NCBI GenBank assembly: GCA_030835065.1
Contig: JAUQWR010000326.1
Span: 1-6,324, forward strand
DNA length: 6,324 nt
Source of the DNA: Candidatus Kapaibacterium sp.
GTDB lineage: Bacteria; Bacteroidota; Ignavibacteria; Kapaibacteriales; UBA2268
Direction: 5' to 3'
Shown: piece after piece, positions 1 to 6,069 of the stretch
How positions within the stretch are numbered: position 1 is the stretch's first letter
How the letters are laid out: every line of letters starts with the position of its first letter
Made by a program: the position numbers and the translations under genes
Notes under the pieces: model-generated
Told to the model about the DNA's origin: nothing
Databases searched by the model: none
What the model saw: only the letters and a program-made list of their open reading frames with translations

Positions 1-677
1 CTGAATATTACCAATTTGTGGTTGCCGACAAAACCGGCGAGGCGCTTAGCGAATTAGCTAATACTATTTCTACCAATCATACTTTCTTCGGTCGCGAAAG
101 TGACCACTTCGACTTCTTTGTCCATAAAGCTCTACCCGAGATAATTGATAGATGTATTAAAACAGGTACTAATGATATTCGTATCTGGAGTGCCGGCTGC
201 TCTACCGGCGAAGAGCCTTATACTCTTGCTATGCTTATGATGGAACATTTAGGATCTAACTATTCTAAATTCTCGGCTGGTGTGCTCGCTACTGATATTT
301 CTTTAAATGCTCTATCTAAAGCTAAAGATGGAATTTATACTGAAGATAGAGTAAAACAACTTCCCGCTAATCTATTAAAAAAATATTTCAGAAAATTGCC
401 TACCGGCGATTATGAAGTTACTGATGCTGTCAAGCGTGAAGTAACTTATCGAAGATTTAATCTTATGAATGATGTCTTCCCTTTTAAAAAGCAGTTCGAT
501 AGTATCTTCTGCCGAAATGTTATGATTTATTTCGATAATCAAACAAGAGAAACTTTAGTTCGTAAGTTTTACAACTTAACTGTTAGAGGCGGTTATCTGT
601 TTATCGGGCACTCCGAAACTCTAAATAGAGACAAAACAGATTATGATTATATTAAACCTGCCCTATATAAAAAATGA
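1..677 (+). CDS. cheR: Chemotaxis protein methyltransferase CheR, 5' end outside the window
   Basis: CheR transfers methyl groups from S-adenosylmethionine to glutamates on the cytoplasmic part of chemoreceptors, opposing CheB. The frame is open from base 3 (first codons read EYYQFVV), so the GTG at 18 is internal and the true start lies upstream. Visible are the end of the N-terminal helical domain with the TNHTFF motif (72-89, family form TTNxTxFF), then the Rossmann-type SAM domain. Its SAM loop AGCSTGEEP is at 192-218, an ATDIS strand carrying the ribose-binding Asp follows at about 288-302, and the CheR signature FCRNVMIYF is at 507-533. The C-terminus (GHSETL, then the final Tyr-Lys-Lys) is typical. 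About 224 codons are present against about 286 for E. coli CheR, so only some 60 residues are missing. It leads a same-strand run with cheB 20 bases downstream. The family call is very secure; the receptor partner is not visible. Confidence 0.95.
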   Translation, partial: EYYQFVVADKTGEALSELANTISTNHTFFGRESDHFDFFVHKALPEIIDRCIKTGTNDIRIWSAGCSTGEEPYTLAMLMMEHLGSNYSKFSAGVLATDISLNALSKAKDGIYTEDRVKQLPANLLKKYFRKLPTGDYEVTDAVKREVTYRRFNLMNDVFPFKKQFDSIFCRNVMIYFDNQTRETLVRKFYNLTVRGGYLFIGHSETLNRDKTDYDYIKPALYKK

Positions 678-680
678 TTG

Positions 681-685
681 AAAGG
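681..685 (+). promoter_or_regulatory. Probable ribosome binding site for cheB (AAAGG), bearing on start choice
   Basis: AAAGG lies just after the cheR stop. It is only 3 bases before a TTG codon at 689, too close for normal initiation, and 12 bases before the ATG at 698, which is slightly long. The CheB receiver domain begins at the KIRVLIIDDS strand, so neither choice removes conserved residues. ATG 698 is preferred. Confidence 0.4.
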
Positions 686-697
686 TAATTGAATAAA

Positions 698-1758
698 ATG
701 TTAAAAAGAAAAATACGCGTTCTTATTATTGATGATTCGGCACTTGTTAGAGATATACTTTCAAAAGGGCTTTCTGCAGACCCCGGCATCGAGGTTGTCG
801 GCACTGCTCCCGATGTTTATATTGGGCGCGACCTTATTGTAAAACTAAAGCCTGATGTTTTGACTCTAGATATTGAAATGCCGAAAATGGACGGTATTGA
901 ATTTCTTAAAAGATTAATGCCTCAGTTTCCTCTACCTATTGTAGTCGTAAGCTCACTTACTCAAAGAGGTAAAGCAATCACTATACAAGCTCTCGAATCC
1001 GGAGCAGTCGATTTTGTTCCTAAACCTGCTACAGACGTAGCTCGTGGGCTCAACGATATGATGATGGAATTGAGGACTAAAGTAAAAATTGCTTCAACTG
1101 CTAATGTCGCGCATTGGAAAAATAAAAGAATCGAAGATAGTATTGCCAAAAAAGATGCTGCCGGCACTAGTGCTCTATCTGAATCTACTGATAAAGTAAT
1201 TGCTATTGGTGCTTCCACCGGCGGAACAGAAGCTATTCGTAAAGTAATCGAGCGACTTCCGCCTTCCACTCCCGGTATTGTTATTGTTCAGCACATGCCA
1301 AAAGGCTTTACTAAAACCTTTGCCGATAGACTTAATGAATTATCAATGATGCAAGTAAAAGAAGCCGAAGATGGCGATAGAATTATTACTGGTAGAGTTC
1401 TTATTGCACCTGGCGATTTCCATATGAAAGTTGTTCGCTTTGGTGGTCAATACAAAGTTGCTCTCAATCAAGATGAAAAAGTAAATGGTCATCGTCCTTC
1501 TGCCGATGTTCTTATGTTTTCAGTTGCCCAGCACGTGGGCGCTAATGCTTTTGGTGTTATTCTTACTGGTATGGGAAATGATGGCGCGCAAGTCTTAAAG
1601 CCATGCGTGAAGCCGGTGCTGCCACAATTGGCCAAAACGAAGCCTCTTGTGTTGTCTATGGTATGCCTAAAGTGGCTTGGGATATTGGTGCTGTCGAACA
1701 ACAAATGCACCTTGATGATATTTCTAATGGTTTAATGAAACTAGTGAATAAAAAGTAA
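698..1758 (+). CDS. cheB: Chemotaxis response regulator / protein-glutamate methylesterase CheB, frame broken near 1591
   Basis: CheB removes receptor methyl esters and deamidates receptor glutamines; phosphorylation of its receiver activates it. Numbering from ATG 698: receiver domain residues 5-120 with acidic pair D12/D13, phospho-acceptor D58 (TLDIEMPKMDG) and K109; then a linker; then the methylesterase domain from about 165 with GASTGG (Ser173), QHMP (His199) and GMGNDGA (Asp295), matching the Ser-His-Asp triad of the family. At about 1591 the frame slips. As given, translation continues through an unrelated tail (PCVKPVLPQL...) to a stop at 1733-1735. Starting again at AGT 1591 gives SLKAMREAGA, then SCVVYGMPK and a stop at 1756-1758, which is a normal CheB C-terminus and a 353-residue protein (E. 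coli CheB has 349). One missing base, such as an A in CAA-AGT, explains this. It may be a sequencing error or a true mutation. The span given is for the repaired gene. Confidence 0.9.
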
Positions 1759-1759
1759 T

Positions 1760-4192
1760 ATGAGTGAAAATCTTAACATAAAAATTCCTCTGAATATTTT
1801 AGTTGTCGAAGACGACTTGCCCTCTCGTGTTTTTATTAGCACTATTCTTAAGGGCTACTTTCAGAATATTTTTATGGCTGAAAATGGTCAGGAAGGCTTA
1901 GAAGTTTTCAAAGAGCATAGCCCCGATATTATTGTTAGCGATATTGGTATGCCCGTAATGAACGGTCTTGATATGGCTCGCTATATACGCAGAATTAATC
2001 CTCGGGTTCCTATTATACTTACTACTGCCTTCGATAACAAATCTGTTTTGCTCGAAGCTATAGAACTTGGTATAAATAGCTATATTATAAAACCTGTTCA
2101 AAAAGAACAAATGATTACTGTGCTCGAAAATGTTTCGAGTTCTATATTAATTGAACGACAACTTAAACAACAAGAAGACAGGCTAAAAGTACTTTCCAGT
2201 GCCGTCGAGCATAGCTTGAGCTTTGTTTTGATTTTTGATAAAAACGGTATAATCGAATATGCAAATCCTGCTCTTTGCGATAGTACAGGCTTTTCGCCCG
2301 AAGAGTTAATTGGCAACAATATCAAACTTCTTGAAGTGTATGATTTTGATGGCTATTCTGCATACCACAAAGCTGTCAATGAATTTTCTGAGTGGCAGGG
2401 CGAATTACCCGTTAAAATGAAAAATGGTGATTCGTTCTGGGTTAGTTCTGCTTGCTCGCTTATTTATAATGATGAATCTCTCGAACCTAAATATGTTCAG
2501 GTCTCCGAAGATATTACCGTTAAAAAAATTCAAGAAGATAACCTCATTAAGTATAATGAAAAACTTGAACAAAAAGTAAAAGAACGAACTTCGGCTCTCG
2601 AATCGATTAATCAAAAATTATTAAGCGAAATTGAAACTCGTAAAAAAACTGAACAAGACTTGATTAAAGCCAAAGAAGCAGCTGAAGCTGCAAACAAAGC
2701 TAAAAGTTTGTTCCTGGCTAAAGTAACCCATGAGCTACGTACTCCAATGAATGGTGTACTAGGCATGACTAGCATATTGCTCGATTCCAATATTGATGAA
2801 AAACAGCGCCGTGCACTCAATATTGTAAAATATTCTGCCGATACCTTGCTCAATATTATCAACGATCTTCTTGATTGGTCCAAAATTGAAACCGGCAAAC
2901 TTACTCTCGATAATAGAGTATTCAACCTTAGAGAAATGCTAAATCATACCTACGATATGCTATTTTCTATTGCTGCAAGCAAAGGTTTAGAATTTAAATT
3001 ACATTTGACAAATGATATTCCTGAATTTTTCTTCGGAGATTCAAATAGAATTCAACAAGTTTTGATTAATTTACTTGGCAATGCCATTAAATTTACTGAA
3101 GATGGATATGTCGAGCTTACTGTTCAAAAATTAAATCAGAAAGATAGAATTGTAGAGCTCGAATTTATGGTCAAAGATACTGGCATCGGAATCGAACCAG
3201 AAAAAGTATCTCGTCTGTTCCAGAGCTTTAGCCAAATAGATAATACTTTGACAAGAAAATATGGAGGCACCGGGCTAGGGCTTGCCATATCAAAAGAAAT
3301 TGTAGAAATGATGAATGGTAAAATTGTATGCAATAGCGTACCTGATGTGGGTTCTTCTTTCGAATTTTCAATTCAATTGGAATTAAGCGATTCTTCTTCC
3401 AAATTGATTGATTCCGTTTCTGATAATAGCCTTGCTCATATTGCAGATACTTATCCAGATTTTAATTTAAGCATTCTTGTTGTAGAGGATAGTATAATCA
3501 ACCAACAAGTAATCAATGAAGCATTGCTTAAGAAAAATTGCAAGGTAGATTTGGCAAACAATGGCAAAGAATCCATTGATAAATTTAAAACGAATGCCTA
3601 CGATCTAATATTTATGGATATTCAGATGCCAGGCATGGACGGATTGCAGGCTACTTCTGCAATTAGAGAAATTGAAAAAGAAAATAAATTAATACGAACT
3701 CCAATTATAAGCCTTACTGCCCACGACGACGAGCATTCCAAAATTGATGCTAAAGAAGCCGGTTGCGATGGTTTTATAAGCAAACCTTTCAAATGGGGCG
3801 AGATTTATAAAGTGCTTAACTCGTATTATCAAATAAAAAAATCAAAATATCACAATGCCGAAACCGTTAATTTAACTAATTTAATGAATTCGATTAATCA
3901 TAATAAGGATATATTAAAAAAATTATCGCAATATTTTGTTGATAATGTTCCTCAAGAAATGATTGATTTGCGCAAATCTGTTGAAGATAATAATTTTGAA
4001 GATATTGTAAAATACTCGCATAAAATGAAATCGGAATTTGGTAATTTCGGTGCTGAGCGCTCGGTGGAATTACTAAAAGCAATGGAACAAATTGGAAAAG
4101 CCAAATTGGCTGATAGCGCCCCAAAAGTGCTTTTACTTCTCGAAAAAGAAGTAAACATTCTAATTAACTATTTTAAAGAGAATTTGATTTAA
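1760..4192 (+). CDS. Soluble hybrid sensor histidine kinase, REC-PAS-HisKA-HATPase-REC-HPt
   Basis: An 810-residue phosphorelay kinase. Order: receiver 1, residues 11-125 (acidic pair D18/D19, phospho-acceptor D61 in SDIGMP, K111); PAS domain about 143-255; a charged coiled coil about 256-318; HisKA with phospho-His H324 in THELRTPMNG; HATPase_c with N-box NLLGNAIKFT (N441), G1 box DTGIGI (D473) and G2 box GGTGLGLAI (502-510); receiver 2, about 570-690 (E576/D577, D620, T653, K675); C-terminal HPt about 700-810 with H754 in SHKMKSEFGNFGA. No signal peptide or membrane segment is visible, so it should be cytoplasmic. The phosphate path inferred from the domains is H324 to D620 to H754 to an external receiver such as the next gene product. 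The N-terminal receiver would let another kinase control it. The ATG is one base after the repaired cheB stop and has no clear Shine-Dalgarno, suggesting translational coupling. The PAS ligand is unknown, and no specific gene name is justified. Confidence 0.95.
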   Translation: MSENLNIKIPLNILVVEDDLPSRVFISTILKGYFQNIFMAENGQEGLEVFKEHSPDIIVSDIGMPVMNGLDMARYIRRINPRVPIILTTAFDNKSVLLEAIELGINSYIIKPVQKEQMITVLENVSSSILIERQLKQQEDRLKVLSSAVEHSLSFVLIFDKNGIIEYANPALCDSTGFSPEELIGNNIKLLEVYDFDGYSAYHKAVNEFSEWQGELPVKMKNGDSFWVSSACSLIYNDESLEPKYVQVSEDITVKKIQEDNLIKYNEKLEQKVKERTSALESINQKLLSEIETRKKTEQDLIKAKEAAEAANKAKSLFLAKVTHELRTPMNGVLGMTSILLDSNIDEKQRRALNIVKYSADTLLNIINDLLDWSKIETGKLTLDNRVFNLREMLNHTYDMLFSIAASKGLEFKLHLTNDIPEFFFGDSNRIQQVLINLLGNAIKFTEDGYVELTVQKLNQKDRIVELEFMVKDTGIGIEPEKVSRLFQSFSQIDNTLTRKYGGTGLGLAISKEIVEMMNGKIVCNSVPDVGSSFEFSIQLELSDSSSKLIDSVSDNSLAHIADTYPDFNLSILVVEDSIINQQVINEALLKKNCKVDLANNGKESIDKFKTNAYDLIFMDIQMPGMDGLQATSAIREIEKENKLIRTPIISLTAHDDEHSKIDAKEAGCDGFISKPFKWGEIYKVLNSYYQIKKSKYHNAETVNLTNLMNSINHNKDILKKLSQYFVDNVPQEMIDLRKSVEDNNFEDIVKYSHKMKSEFGNFGAERSVELLKAMEQIGKAKLADSAPKVLLLLEKEVNILINYFKENLI

Positions 4193-4196
4193 TTAT

Positions 4197-4202
4197 AAGG
4201 AG
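4197..4202 (+). promoter_or_regulatory. Strong ribosome binding site (AAGGAG) fixing a GTG start
   Basis: AAGGAG ends six bases before the GTG at 4209, in the 16-base gap after the hybrid kinase stop. The near-consensus match and spacing support GTG as the true start, and the protein then begins directly with the first receiver strand (KTLIVEDD). Confidence 0.75.
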
Positions 4203-4208
4203 TGGGCT

Positions 4209-4604
4209 GTGAAAACTTTAATTGTAGAAGATGATTACATTACTTCCCAGGTTATGCAAGAAATTATGTCCTCTTTTGGCGAATGCGAAATTGCCGAAGA
4301 TGGAAAAAAAGCTCTCGAACTTTTTACCGAAGCTTTCAATCTCAATAAACCTTACGAAGTAATTTTCCTTGATATTATGATGCCCGAAATGGATGGTCAG
4401 GTTGTGCTTAATCGGATTAGAGAAATTGAAGCTGAAAATGGTATTGTCGGTCTCGATGCTGTCAAAATCATTATGACTACTGCATTAGACGACTACGACA
4501 ATATCAAAAGTGCCTTCAAAAATCAAGCAGAAGGCTATTTAGTCAAGCCAATCGATAAAGATAAAGTCGTTAAGACTTTGCTCAATCTTCATCTTTTAGA
4601 CTAA
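4209..4604 (+). CDS. Stand-alone CheY-like response regulator (single receiver domain)
   Basis: The 131-residue protein is only a receiver domain. The acidic cluster is E7-D8-D9, the phospho-acceptor is D55 in FLDIMMPEMDG, the switch Thr is T91 in MTTALDD and the conserved Lys is K113 in LVKPID. No DNA-binding or enzymatic output domain follows, so it should act by protein contact or as a shuttle in a phosphorelay. From memory, closely similar stand-alone receivers (with the REIEAENGI... segment before the fourth strand and YLVKPIDK) are common beside hybrid kinases and chemotaxis-type genes. Immediate placement after the HPt-bearing kinase makes that HPt (H754) its likely phosphodonor; this is inference. 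It is the last gene of the operon, and its stop overlaps the radC stop on the other strand. Whether it binds flagellar or pilus machinery cannot be told from sequence. Confidence 0.93.
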   Translation: MKTLIVEDDYITSQVMQEIMSSFGECEIAEDGKKALELFTEAFNLNKPYEVIFLDIMMPEMDGQVVLNRIREIEAENGIVGLDAVKIIMTTALDDYDNIKSAFKNQAEGYLVKPIDKDKVVKTLLNLHLLD

Positions 4605-5323
4605 AGCAAACCCATTTCGGCAAAGCTTGTATAGTTTTCACCTGCTATAATTAGGTGATCTATTACCTTTATATCTATTGTTTTGCCTGCTTCTACCAGC
4701 CTTCGAGTGATATTAATATCTTCACGCGAAGGCTCTGTGTTTCCGGATGGATGGTTGTGCAATAAAAATACTGCTGCACTCATCTCTGTGATTGCCATCC
4801 GAAATACTTCTCTTGGATGAACCAAACTTGAATTTAAAATGCCTTCGCTCACTACTACTTCTCTTATTATCTGATTGGATGCGTTCAATAACAACACCAT
4901 AAATGCTTCGTTCATTTTTCCCATAAATCTTGGTATATATATAGAAGCAATATCTTCCGGACCTCTAATTATTTTTTTACTCAGATAATCTTCTGCTCTT
5001 GCTCTTTTGCTAATTTCAAATGCAGCTGCCAATTTCACAGCTTTAGTCTTGCCCACACCTTTTATAGTGTGGTATTCACTTAAATCCCTATAAGCCAGTT
5101 TAGATAATTCCCCAAATTTCATTAATAAGTTCCTTGCTACATCTACTGCAGAAATTCCTTTAGTTCCGCTTCCCAATAGAATTGCAATCAGCTCTGCATC
5201 ACTCAAAGATTTTGCCCCTTTTAACAAAAGTTTTTCTCGCGGTCGCTCATCTTCCCGCCATTCTTTAATCGTTGGGCTGCCTTCTTGAGCTTTATAGAGT
5301 ACGTATTTGTCTTTGGATTTCAT
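4601..5323 (-). CDS. radC: RadC family JAMM/MPN domain protein
   Basis: The 240-residue RadC (UPF0758) protein starts with the family's N-terminal segment (EDERPREKLL at about 24-33). A helix-hairpin-helix-like stretch follows at about 84-106 (HTIKGVGKTKAVKLA), then the MPN/JAMM-like domain from about 118. The metal-binding signature HNHPSGNTEPS plus Asp is complete (H189, H191, S199, D202), followed by the conserved IDHLIIAG strand (221-228). Family length is about 220-230, so this is full length with a slightly long N-terminus. JAMM folds are Zn-dependent hydrolases, but RadC's substrate is unknown. The old link to DNA repair rests on an E. coli allele later assigned to recG, so a repair role should not be assumed. 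The ATG has a GGAG sequence five bases upstream, and cutA ends 12 bases before it, so the two are probably one transcript. Confidence 0.95.
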   Translation of the reverse strand: MKSKDKYVLYKAQEGSPTIKEWREDERPREKLLLKGAKSLSDAELIAILLGSGTKGISAVDVARNLLMKFGELSKLAYRDLSEYHTIKGVGKTKAVKLAAAFEISKRARAEDYLSKKIIRGPEDIASIYIPRFMGKMNEAFMVLLLNASNQIIREVVVSEGILNSSLVHPREVFRMAITEMSAAVFLLHNHPSGNTEPSREDINITRRLVEAGKTIDIKVIDHLIIAGENYTSFAEMGLL

Positions 5324-5328
5324 TCTGG

Positions 5329-5332
5329 CTCC
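5329..5332 (-). promoter_or_regulatory. Ribosome binding site for radC (GGAG)
   Basis: Read on the minus strand, GGAG is followed by five bases and the ATG at 5323. It sits inside the 12-base gap after the cutA stop and supports the ATG 5323 start, which gives a slightly longer N-terminus than most RadC proteins. Confidence 0.65.
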
Positions 5333-5335
5333 AAT

Positions 5336-5665
5336 CTATATTTTCAAAATTTCTTTCATCCAATTCATATAATTAAATGATGATTCATTTATATTAATTG
5401 ATATAATTTCTGGTGTTTCATAATTATGCAACAATTTTATTTCATTTTCAATTGCCTCTAGCTTGCTTTCATGAGTTTTTATCATCATTATAGATTCATT
5501 AGAATTTTCGATTTTTCCTTCCCATTCATAAATTGATTCTATATTTGGAAAAATAGATACACATGCAGCTAATTTCTTTTCAATTAAATGTCTTGCAATC
5601 TGTCTTTGTTTGGGGCTGCCATCAATAGATACAAAAACTATTCGGAAATCTTCTGCTTTTTCCAT
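5336..5665 (-). CDS. cutA: CutA1-type divalent cation tolerance protein
   Basis: The 109-residue protein matches the CutA1 family through its length. The IARHLIEKKLAACVSIFP segment is at residues 23-40 with conserved Cys35, followed by SIYEWEGKIE (44-53), MIKTHESKL (61-69) and the HNYETPEII motif (80-88), ending in the usual YMNWMKE helix (99-105). CutA1 proteins form very stable ferredoxin-like trimers. The E. coli name comes from copper and other divalent metal sensitivity, but the biochemical role is still unclear; it is a cytosolic protein with no signal peptide here. A weak TAGG lies six bases before the ATG. GC content of the gene is about 26 % by hand count, well below the cheR/cheB blocks. 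It precedes radC, with which it is probably cotranscribed, and is divergent from the small membrane protein gene. Confidence 0.93.
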   Translation of the reverse strand: MEKAEDFRIVFVSIDGSPKQRQIARHLIEKKLAACVSIFPNIESIYEWEGKIENSNESIMMIKTHESKLEAIENEIKLLHNYETPEIISININESSFNYMNWMKEILKI

Positions 5666-5736
5666 AATTTGCCTAGTGATTTTTGTAAAAATTAATAAAT
5701 TTACTTTTTTGCAAATATAGCAGAAATTAATAAAAA
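5666..5736. promoter_or_regulatory. Divergent AT-rich intergenic region between cutA and the membrane protein gene
   Basis: This 71-base gap must hold the start signals for two divergent transcripts. On the minus strand TATATTTG (5719 to 5712) matches the TAnnTTTG -7 element known from Bacteroidota, placed about 47 bases before the cutA ATG; a matching TTG at the -33 spacing was not found. On the plus strand TTTTG (5681-5685) followed after 16 bases by TACTTTTTTG (5702-5711) is only a loose match to the same layout. The 11-base sequence AAATTAATAAA occurs twice, at 5689-5699 and 5724-5734, and an 8-base palindrome TTTGCAAA lies at 5708-5715. Promoter function is inferred from gene layout; the exact boxes are uncertain. 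Confidence 0.4.
5689..5734. repeat. Pair of 11-base direct repeats AAATTAATAAA
   Basis: Identical copies at 5689-5699 and 5724-5734 start 35 bases apart and flank the TATATTTG promoter-like box and the TTTGCAAA palindrome. They could be paired operator sites, but both are A/T only, in a gap that is almost all A/T, so chance is a real alternative. Confidence 0.45.
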
Positions 5737-6069
5737 ATGATAGAACTATTTATATTTCAATTGCATATAGCCGGTGCATTATATGCTTTTACAAAAAATT
5801 GGCAGAAAAGAAGCCTAAAGGATGGTTTTTTGGGTTTAGGCTTGCTTGCACTTGTTTTTGTTATCGGTTGGGGCTTGACTGGCACTCTTGCCTATCAGAT
5901 TTATCCCGACAAATGGAATTCTGTTTATTTCAATAGAGATACTCTCTCACTAGTTTTATTGACTATTCCTGAAGTATTCTTCTTCTATTTTTATTTCTTT
6001 AAAGACAATGGCGAAAAAGCTCCTACCGAGAAAGATTTCCAAATTCCCGGAGAAATGAATAATGATTAA
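5737..6069 (+). CDS. Small membrane protein of unknown function, three predicted helices
   Basis: I do not recognise this 110-residue protein as a named family. It has hydrophobic stretches at about residues 3-18, 30-54 and 68-88, joined by a basic loop (KNWQKRSLK, 20-28) and a polar loop (YQIYPDKWNSVYFNRD, 53-68). It ends in a charged hydrophilic tail (about 89-110) with Pro-Thr-Glu-Lys and Pro-Gly. The basic first loop and acidic-basic tail suggest the N-terminus is outside and the first loop inside by the positive-inside rule, but this is a weak topology guess. The second helix carries GWGLTGT, with Gly spacing that could allow helix packing. No Shine-Dalgarno precedes the ATG, but the next gene starts within its last codons, so it is very likely a real translated gene. 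A 9-base inverted repeat lies inside it at 5811-5843. The function is unknown. Confidence 0.75.
   Translation: MIELFIFQLHIAGALYAFTKNWQKRSLKDGFLGLGLLALVFVIGWGLTGTLAYQIYPDKWNSVYFNRDTLSLVLLTIPEVFFFYFYFFKDNGEKAPTEKDFQIPGEMNND
5811..5843 (+). repeat. Perfect 9-base inverted repeat within the membrane protein gene
   Basis: AAGCCTAAA (5811-5819) and TTTAGGCTT (5835-5843) are exact reverse complements separated by a 15-base loop containing six T in a row. The sequence lies about 75 bases into the coding region, encoding the end of the basic loop and the start of the second helix. It would form a hairpin in the mRNA. It does not look like a terminator, since the T run is in the loop, not after the stem. 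Confidence 0.6.
6049..6053 (+). promoter_or_regulatory. Ribosome binding site (GGAGA) for the Dabb gene, inside the preceding gene
   Basis: GGAGA ends eight bases before the ATG at 6062 and supports that start, even though it lies inside the last codons of the upstream membrane protein gene. An ATG at 6055 is too close and is in the upstream gene's frame. Confidence 0.65.

Noticed and set aside
18..20. GTG as the start of cheR
   Set aside because: The frame is open to the window edge and upstream codons plus the CheR N-terminal domain continue through it; the true start is outside.
961..1269. 102-codon open frame on the minus strand inside cheB
   Set aside because: Antisense to well-conserved CheB coding sequence, no recognisable motif and no ribosome binding site; a shadow frame.
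1589..1600. Programmed -1 frameshift site in cheB
   Set aside because: No X-XXY-YYZ heptamer, no upstream Shine-Dalgarno stimulator or clear downstream hairpin seen, and CheB is not known to use recoding.
1489..1710. 73-codon minus-strand frame over the cheB frameshift
   Set aside because: Antisense to the CheB C-terminus, whose plus-strand reading is clearly the conserved one once the frame is repaired.
2611..2925. 104-codon minus-strand frame in the hybrid kinase gene
   Set aside because: Lies opposite the HisKA region with H324; hydrophobic only because it is antisense to a charged coiled coil.
4563..4579. AAAGTC/GACTTT stem as a terminator for radC or the receiver gene
   Set aside because: Only six AT-rich pairs, inside the receiver coding region, with no uninterrupted T run following on either strand.
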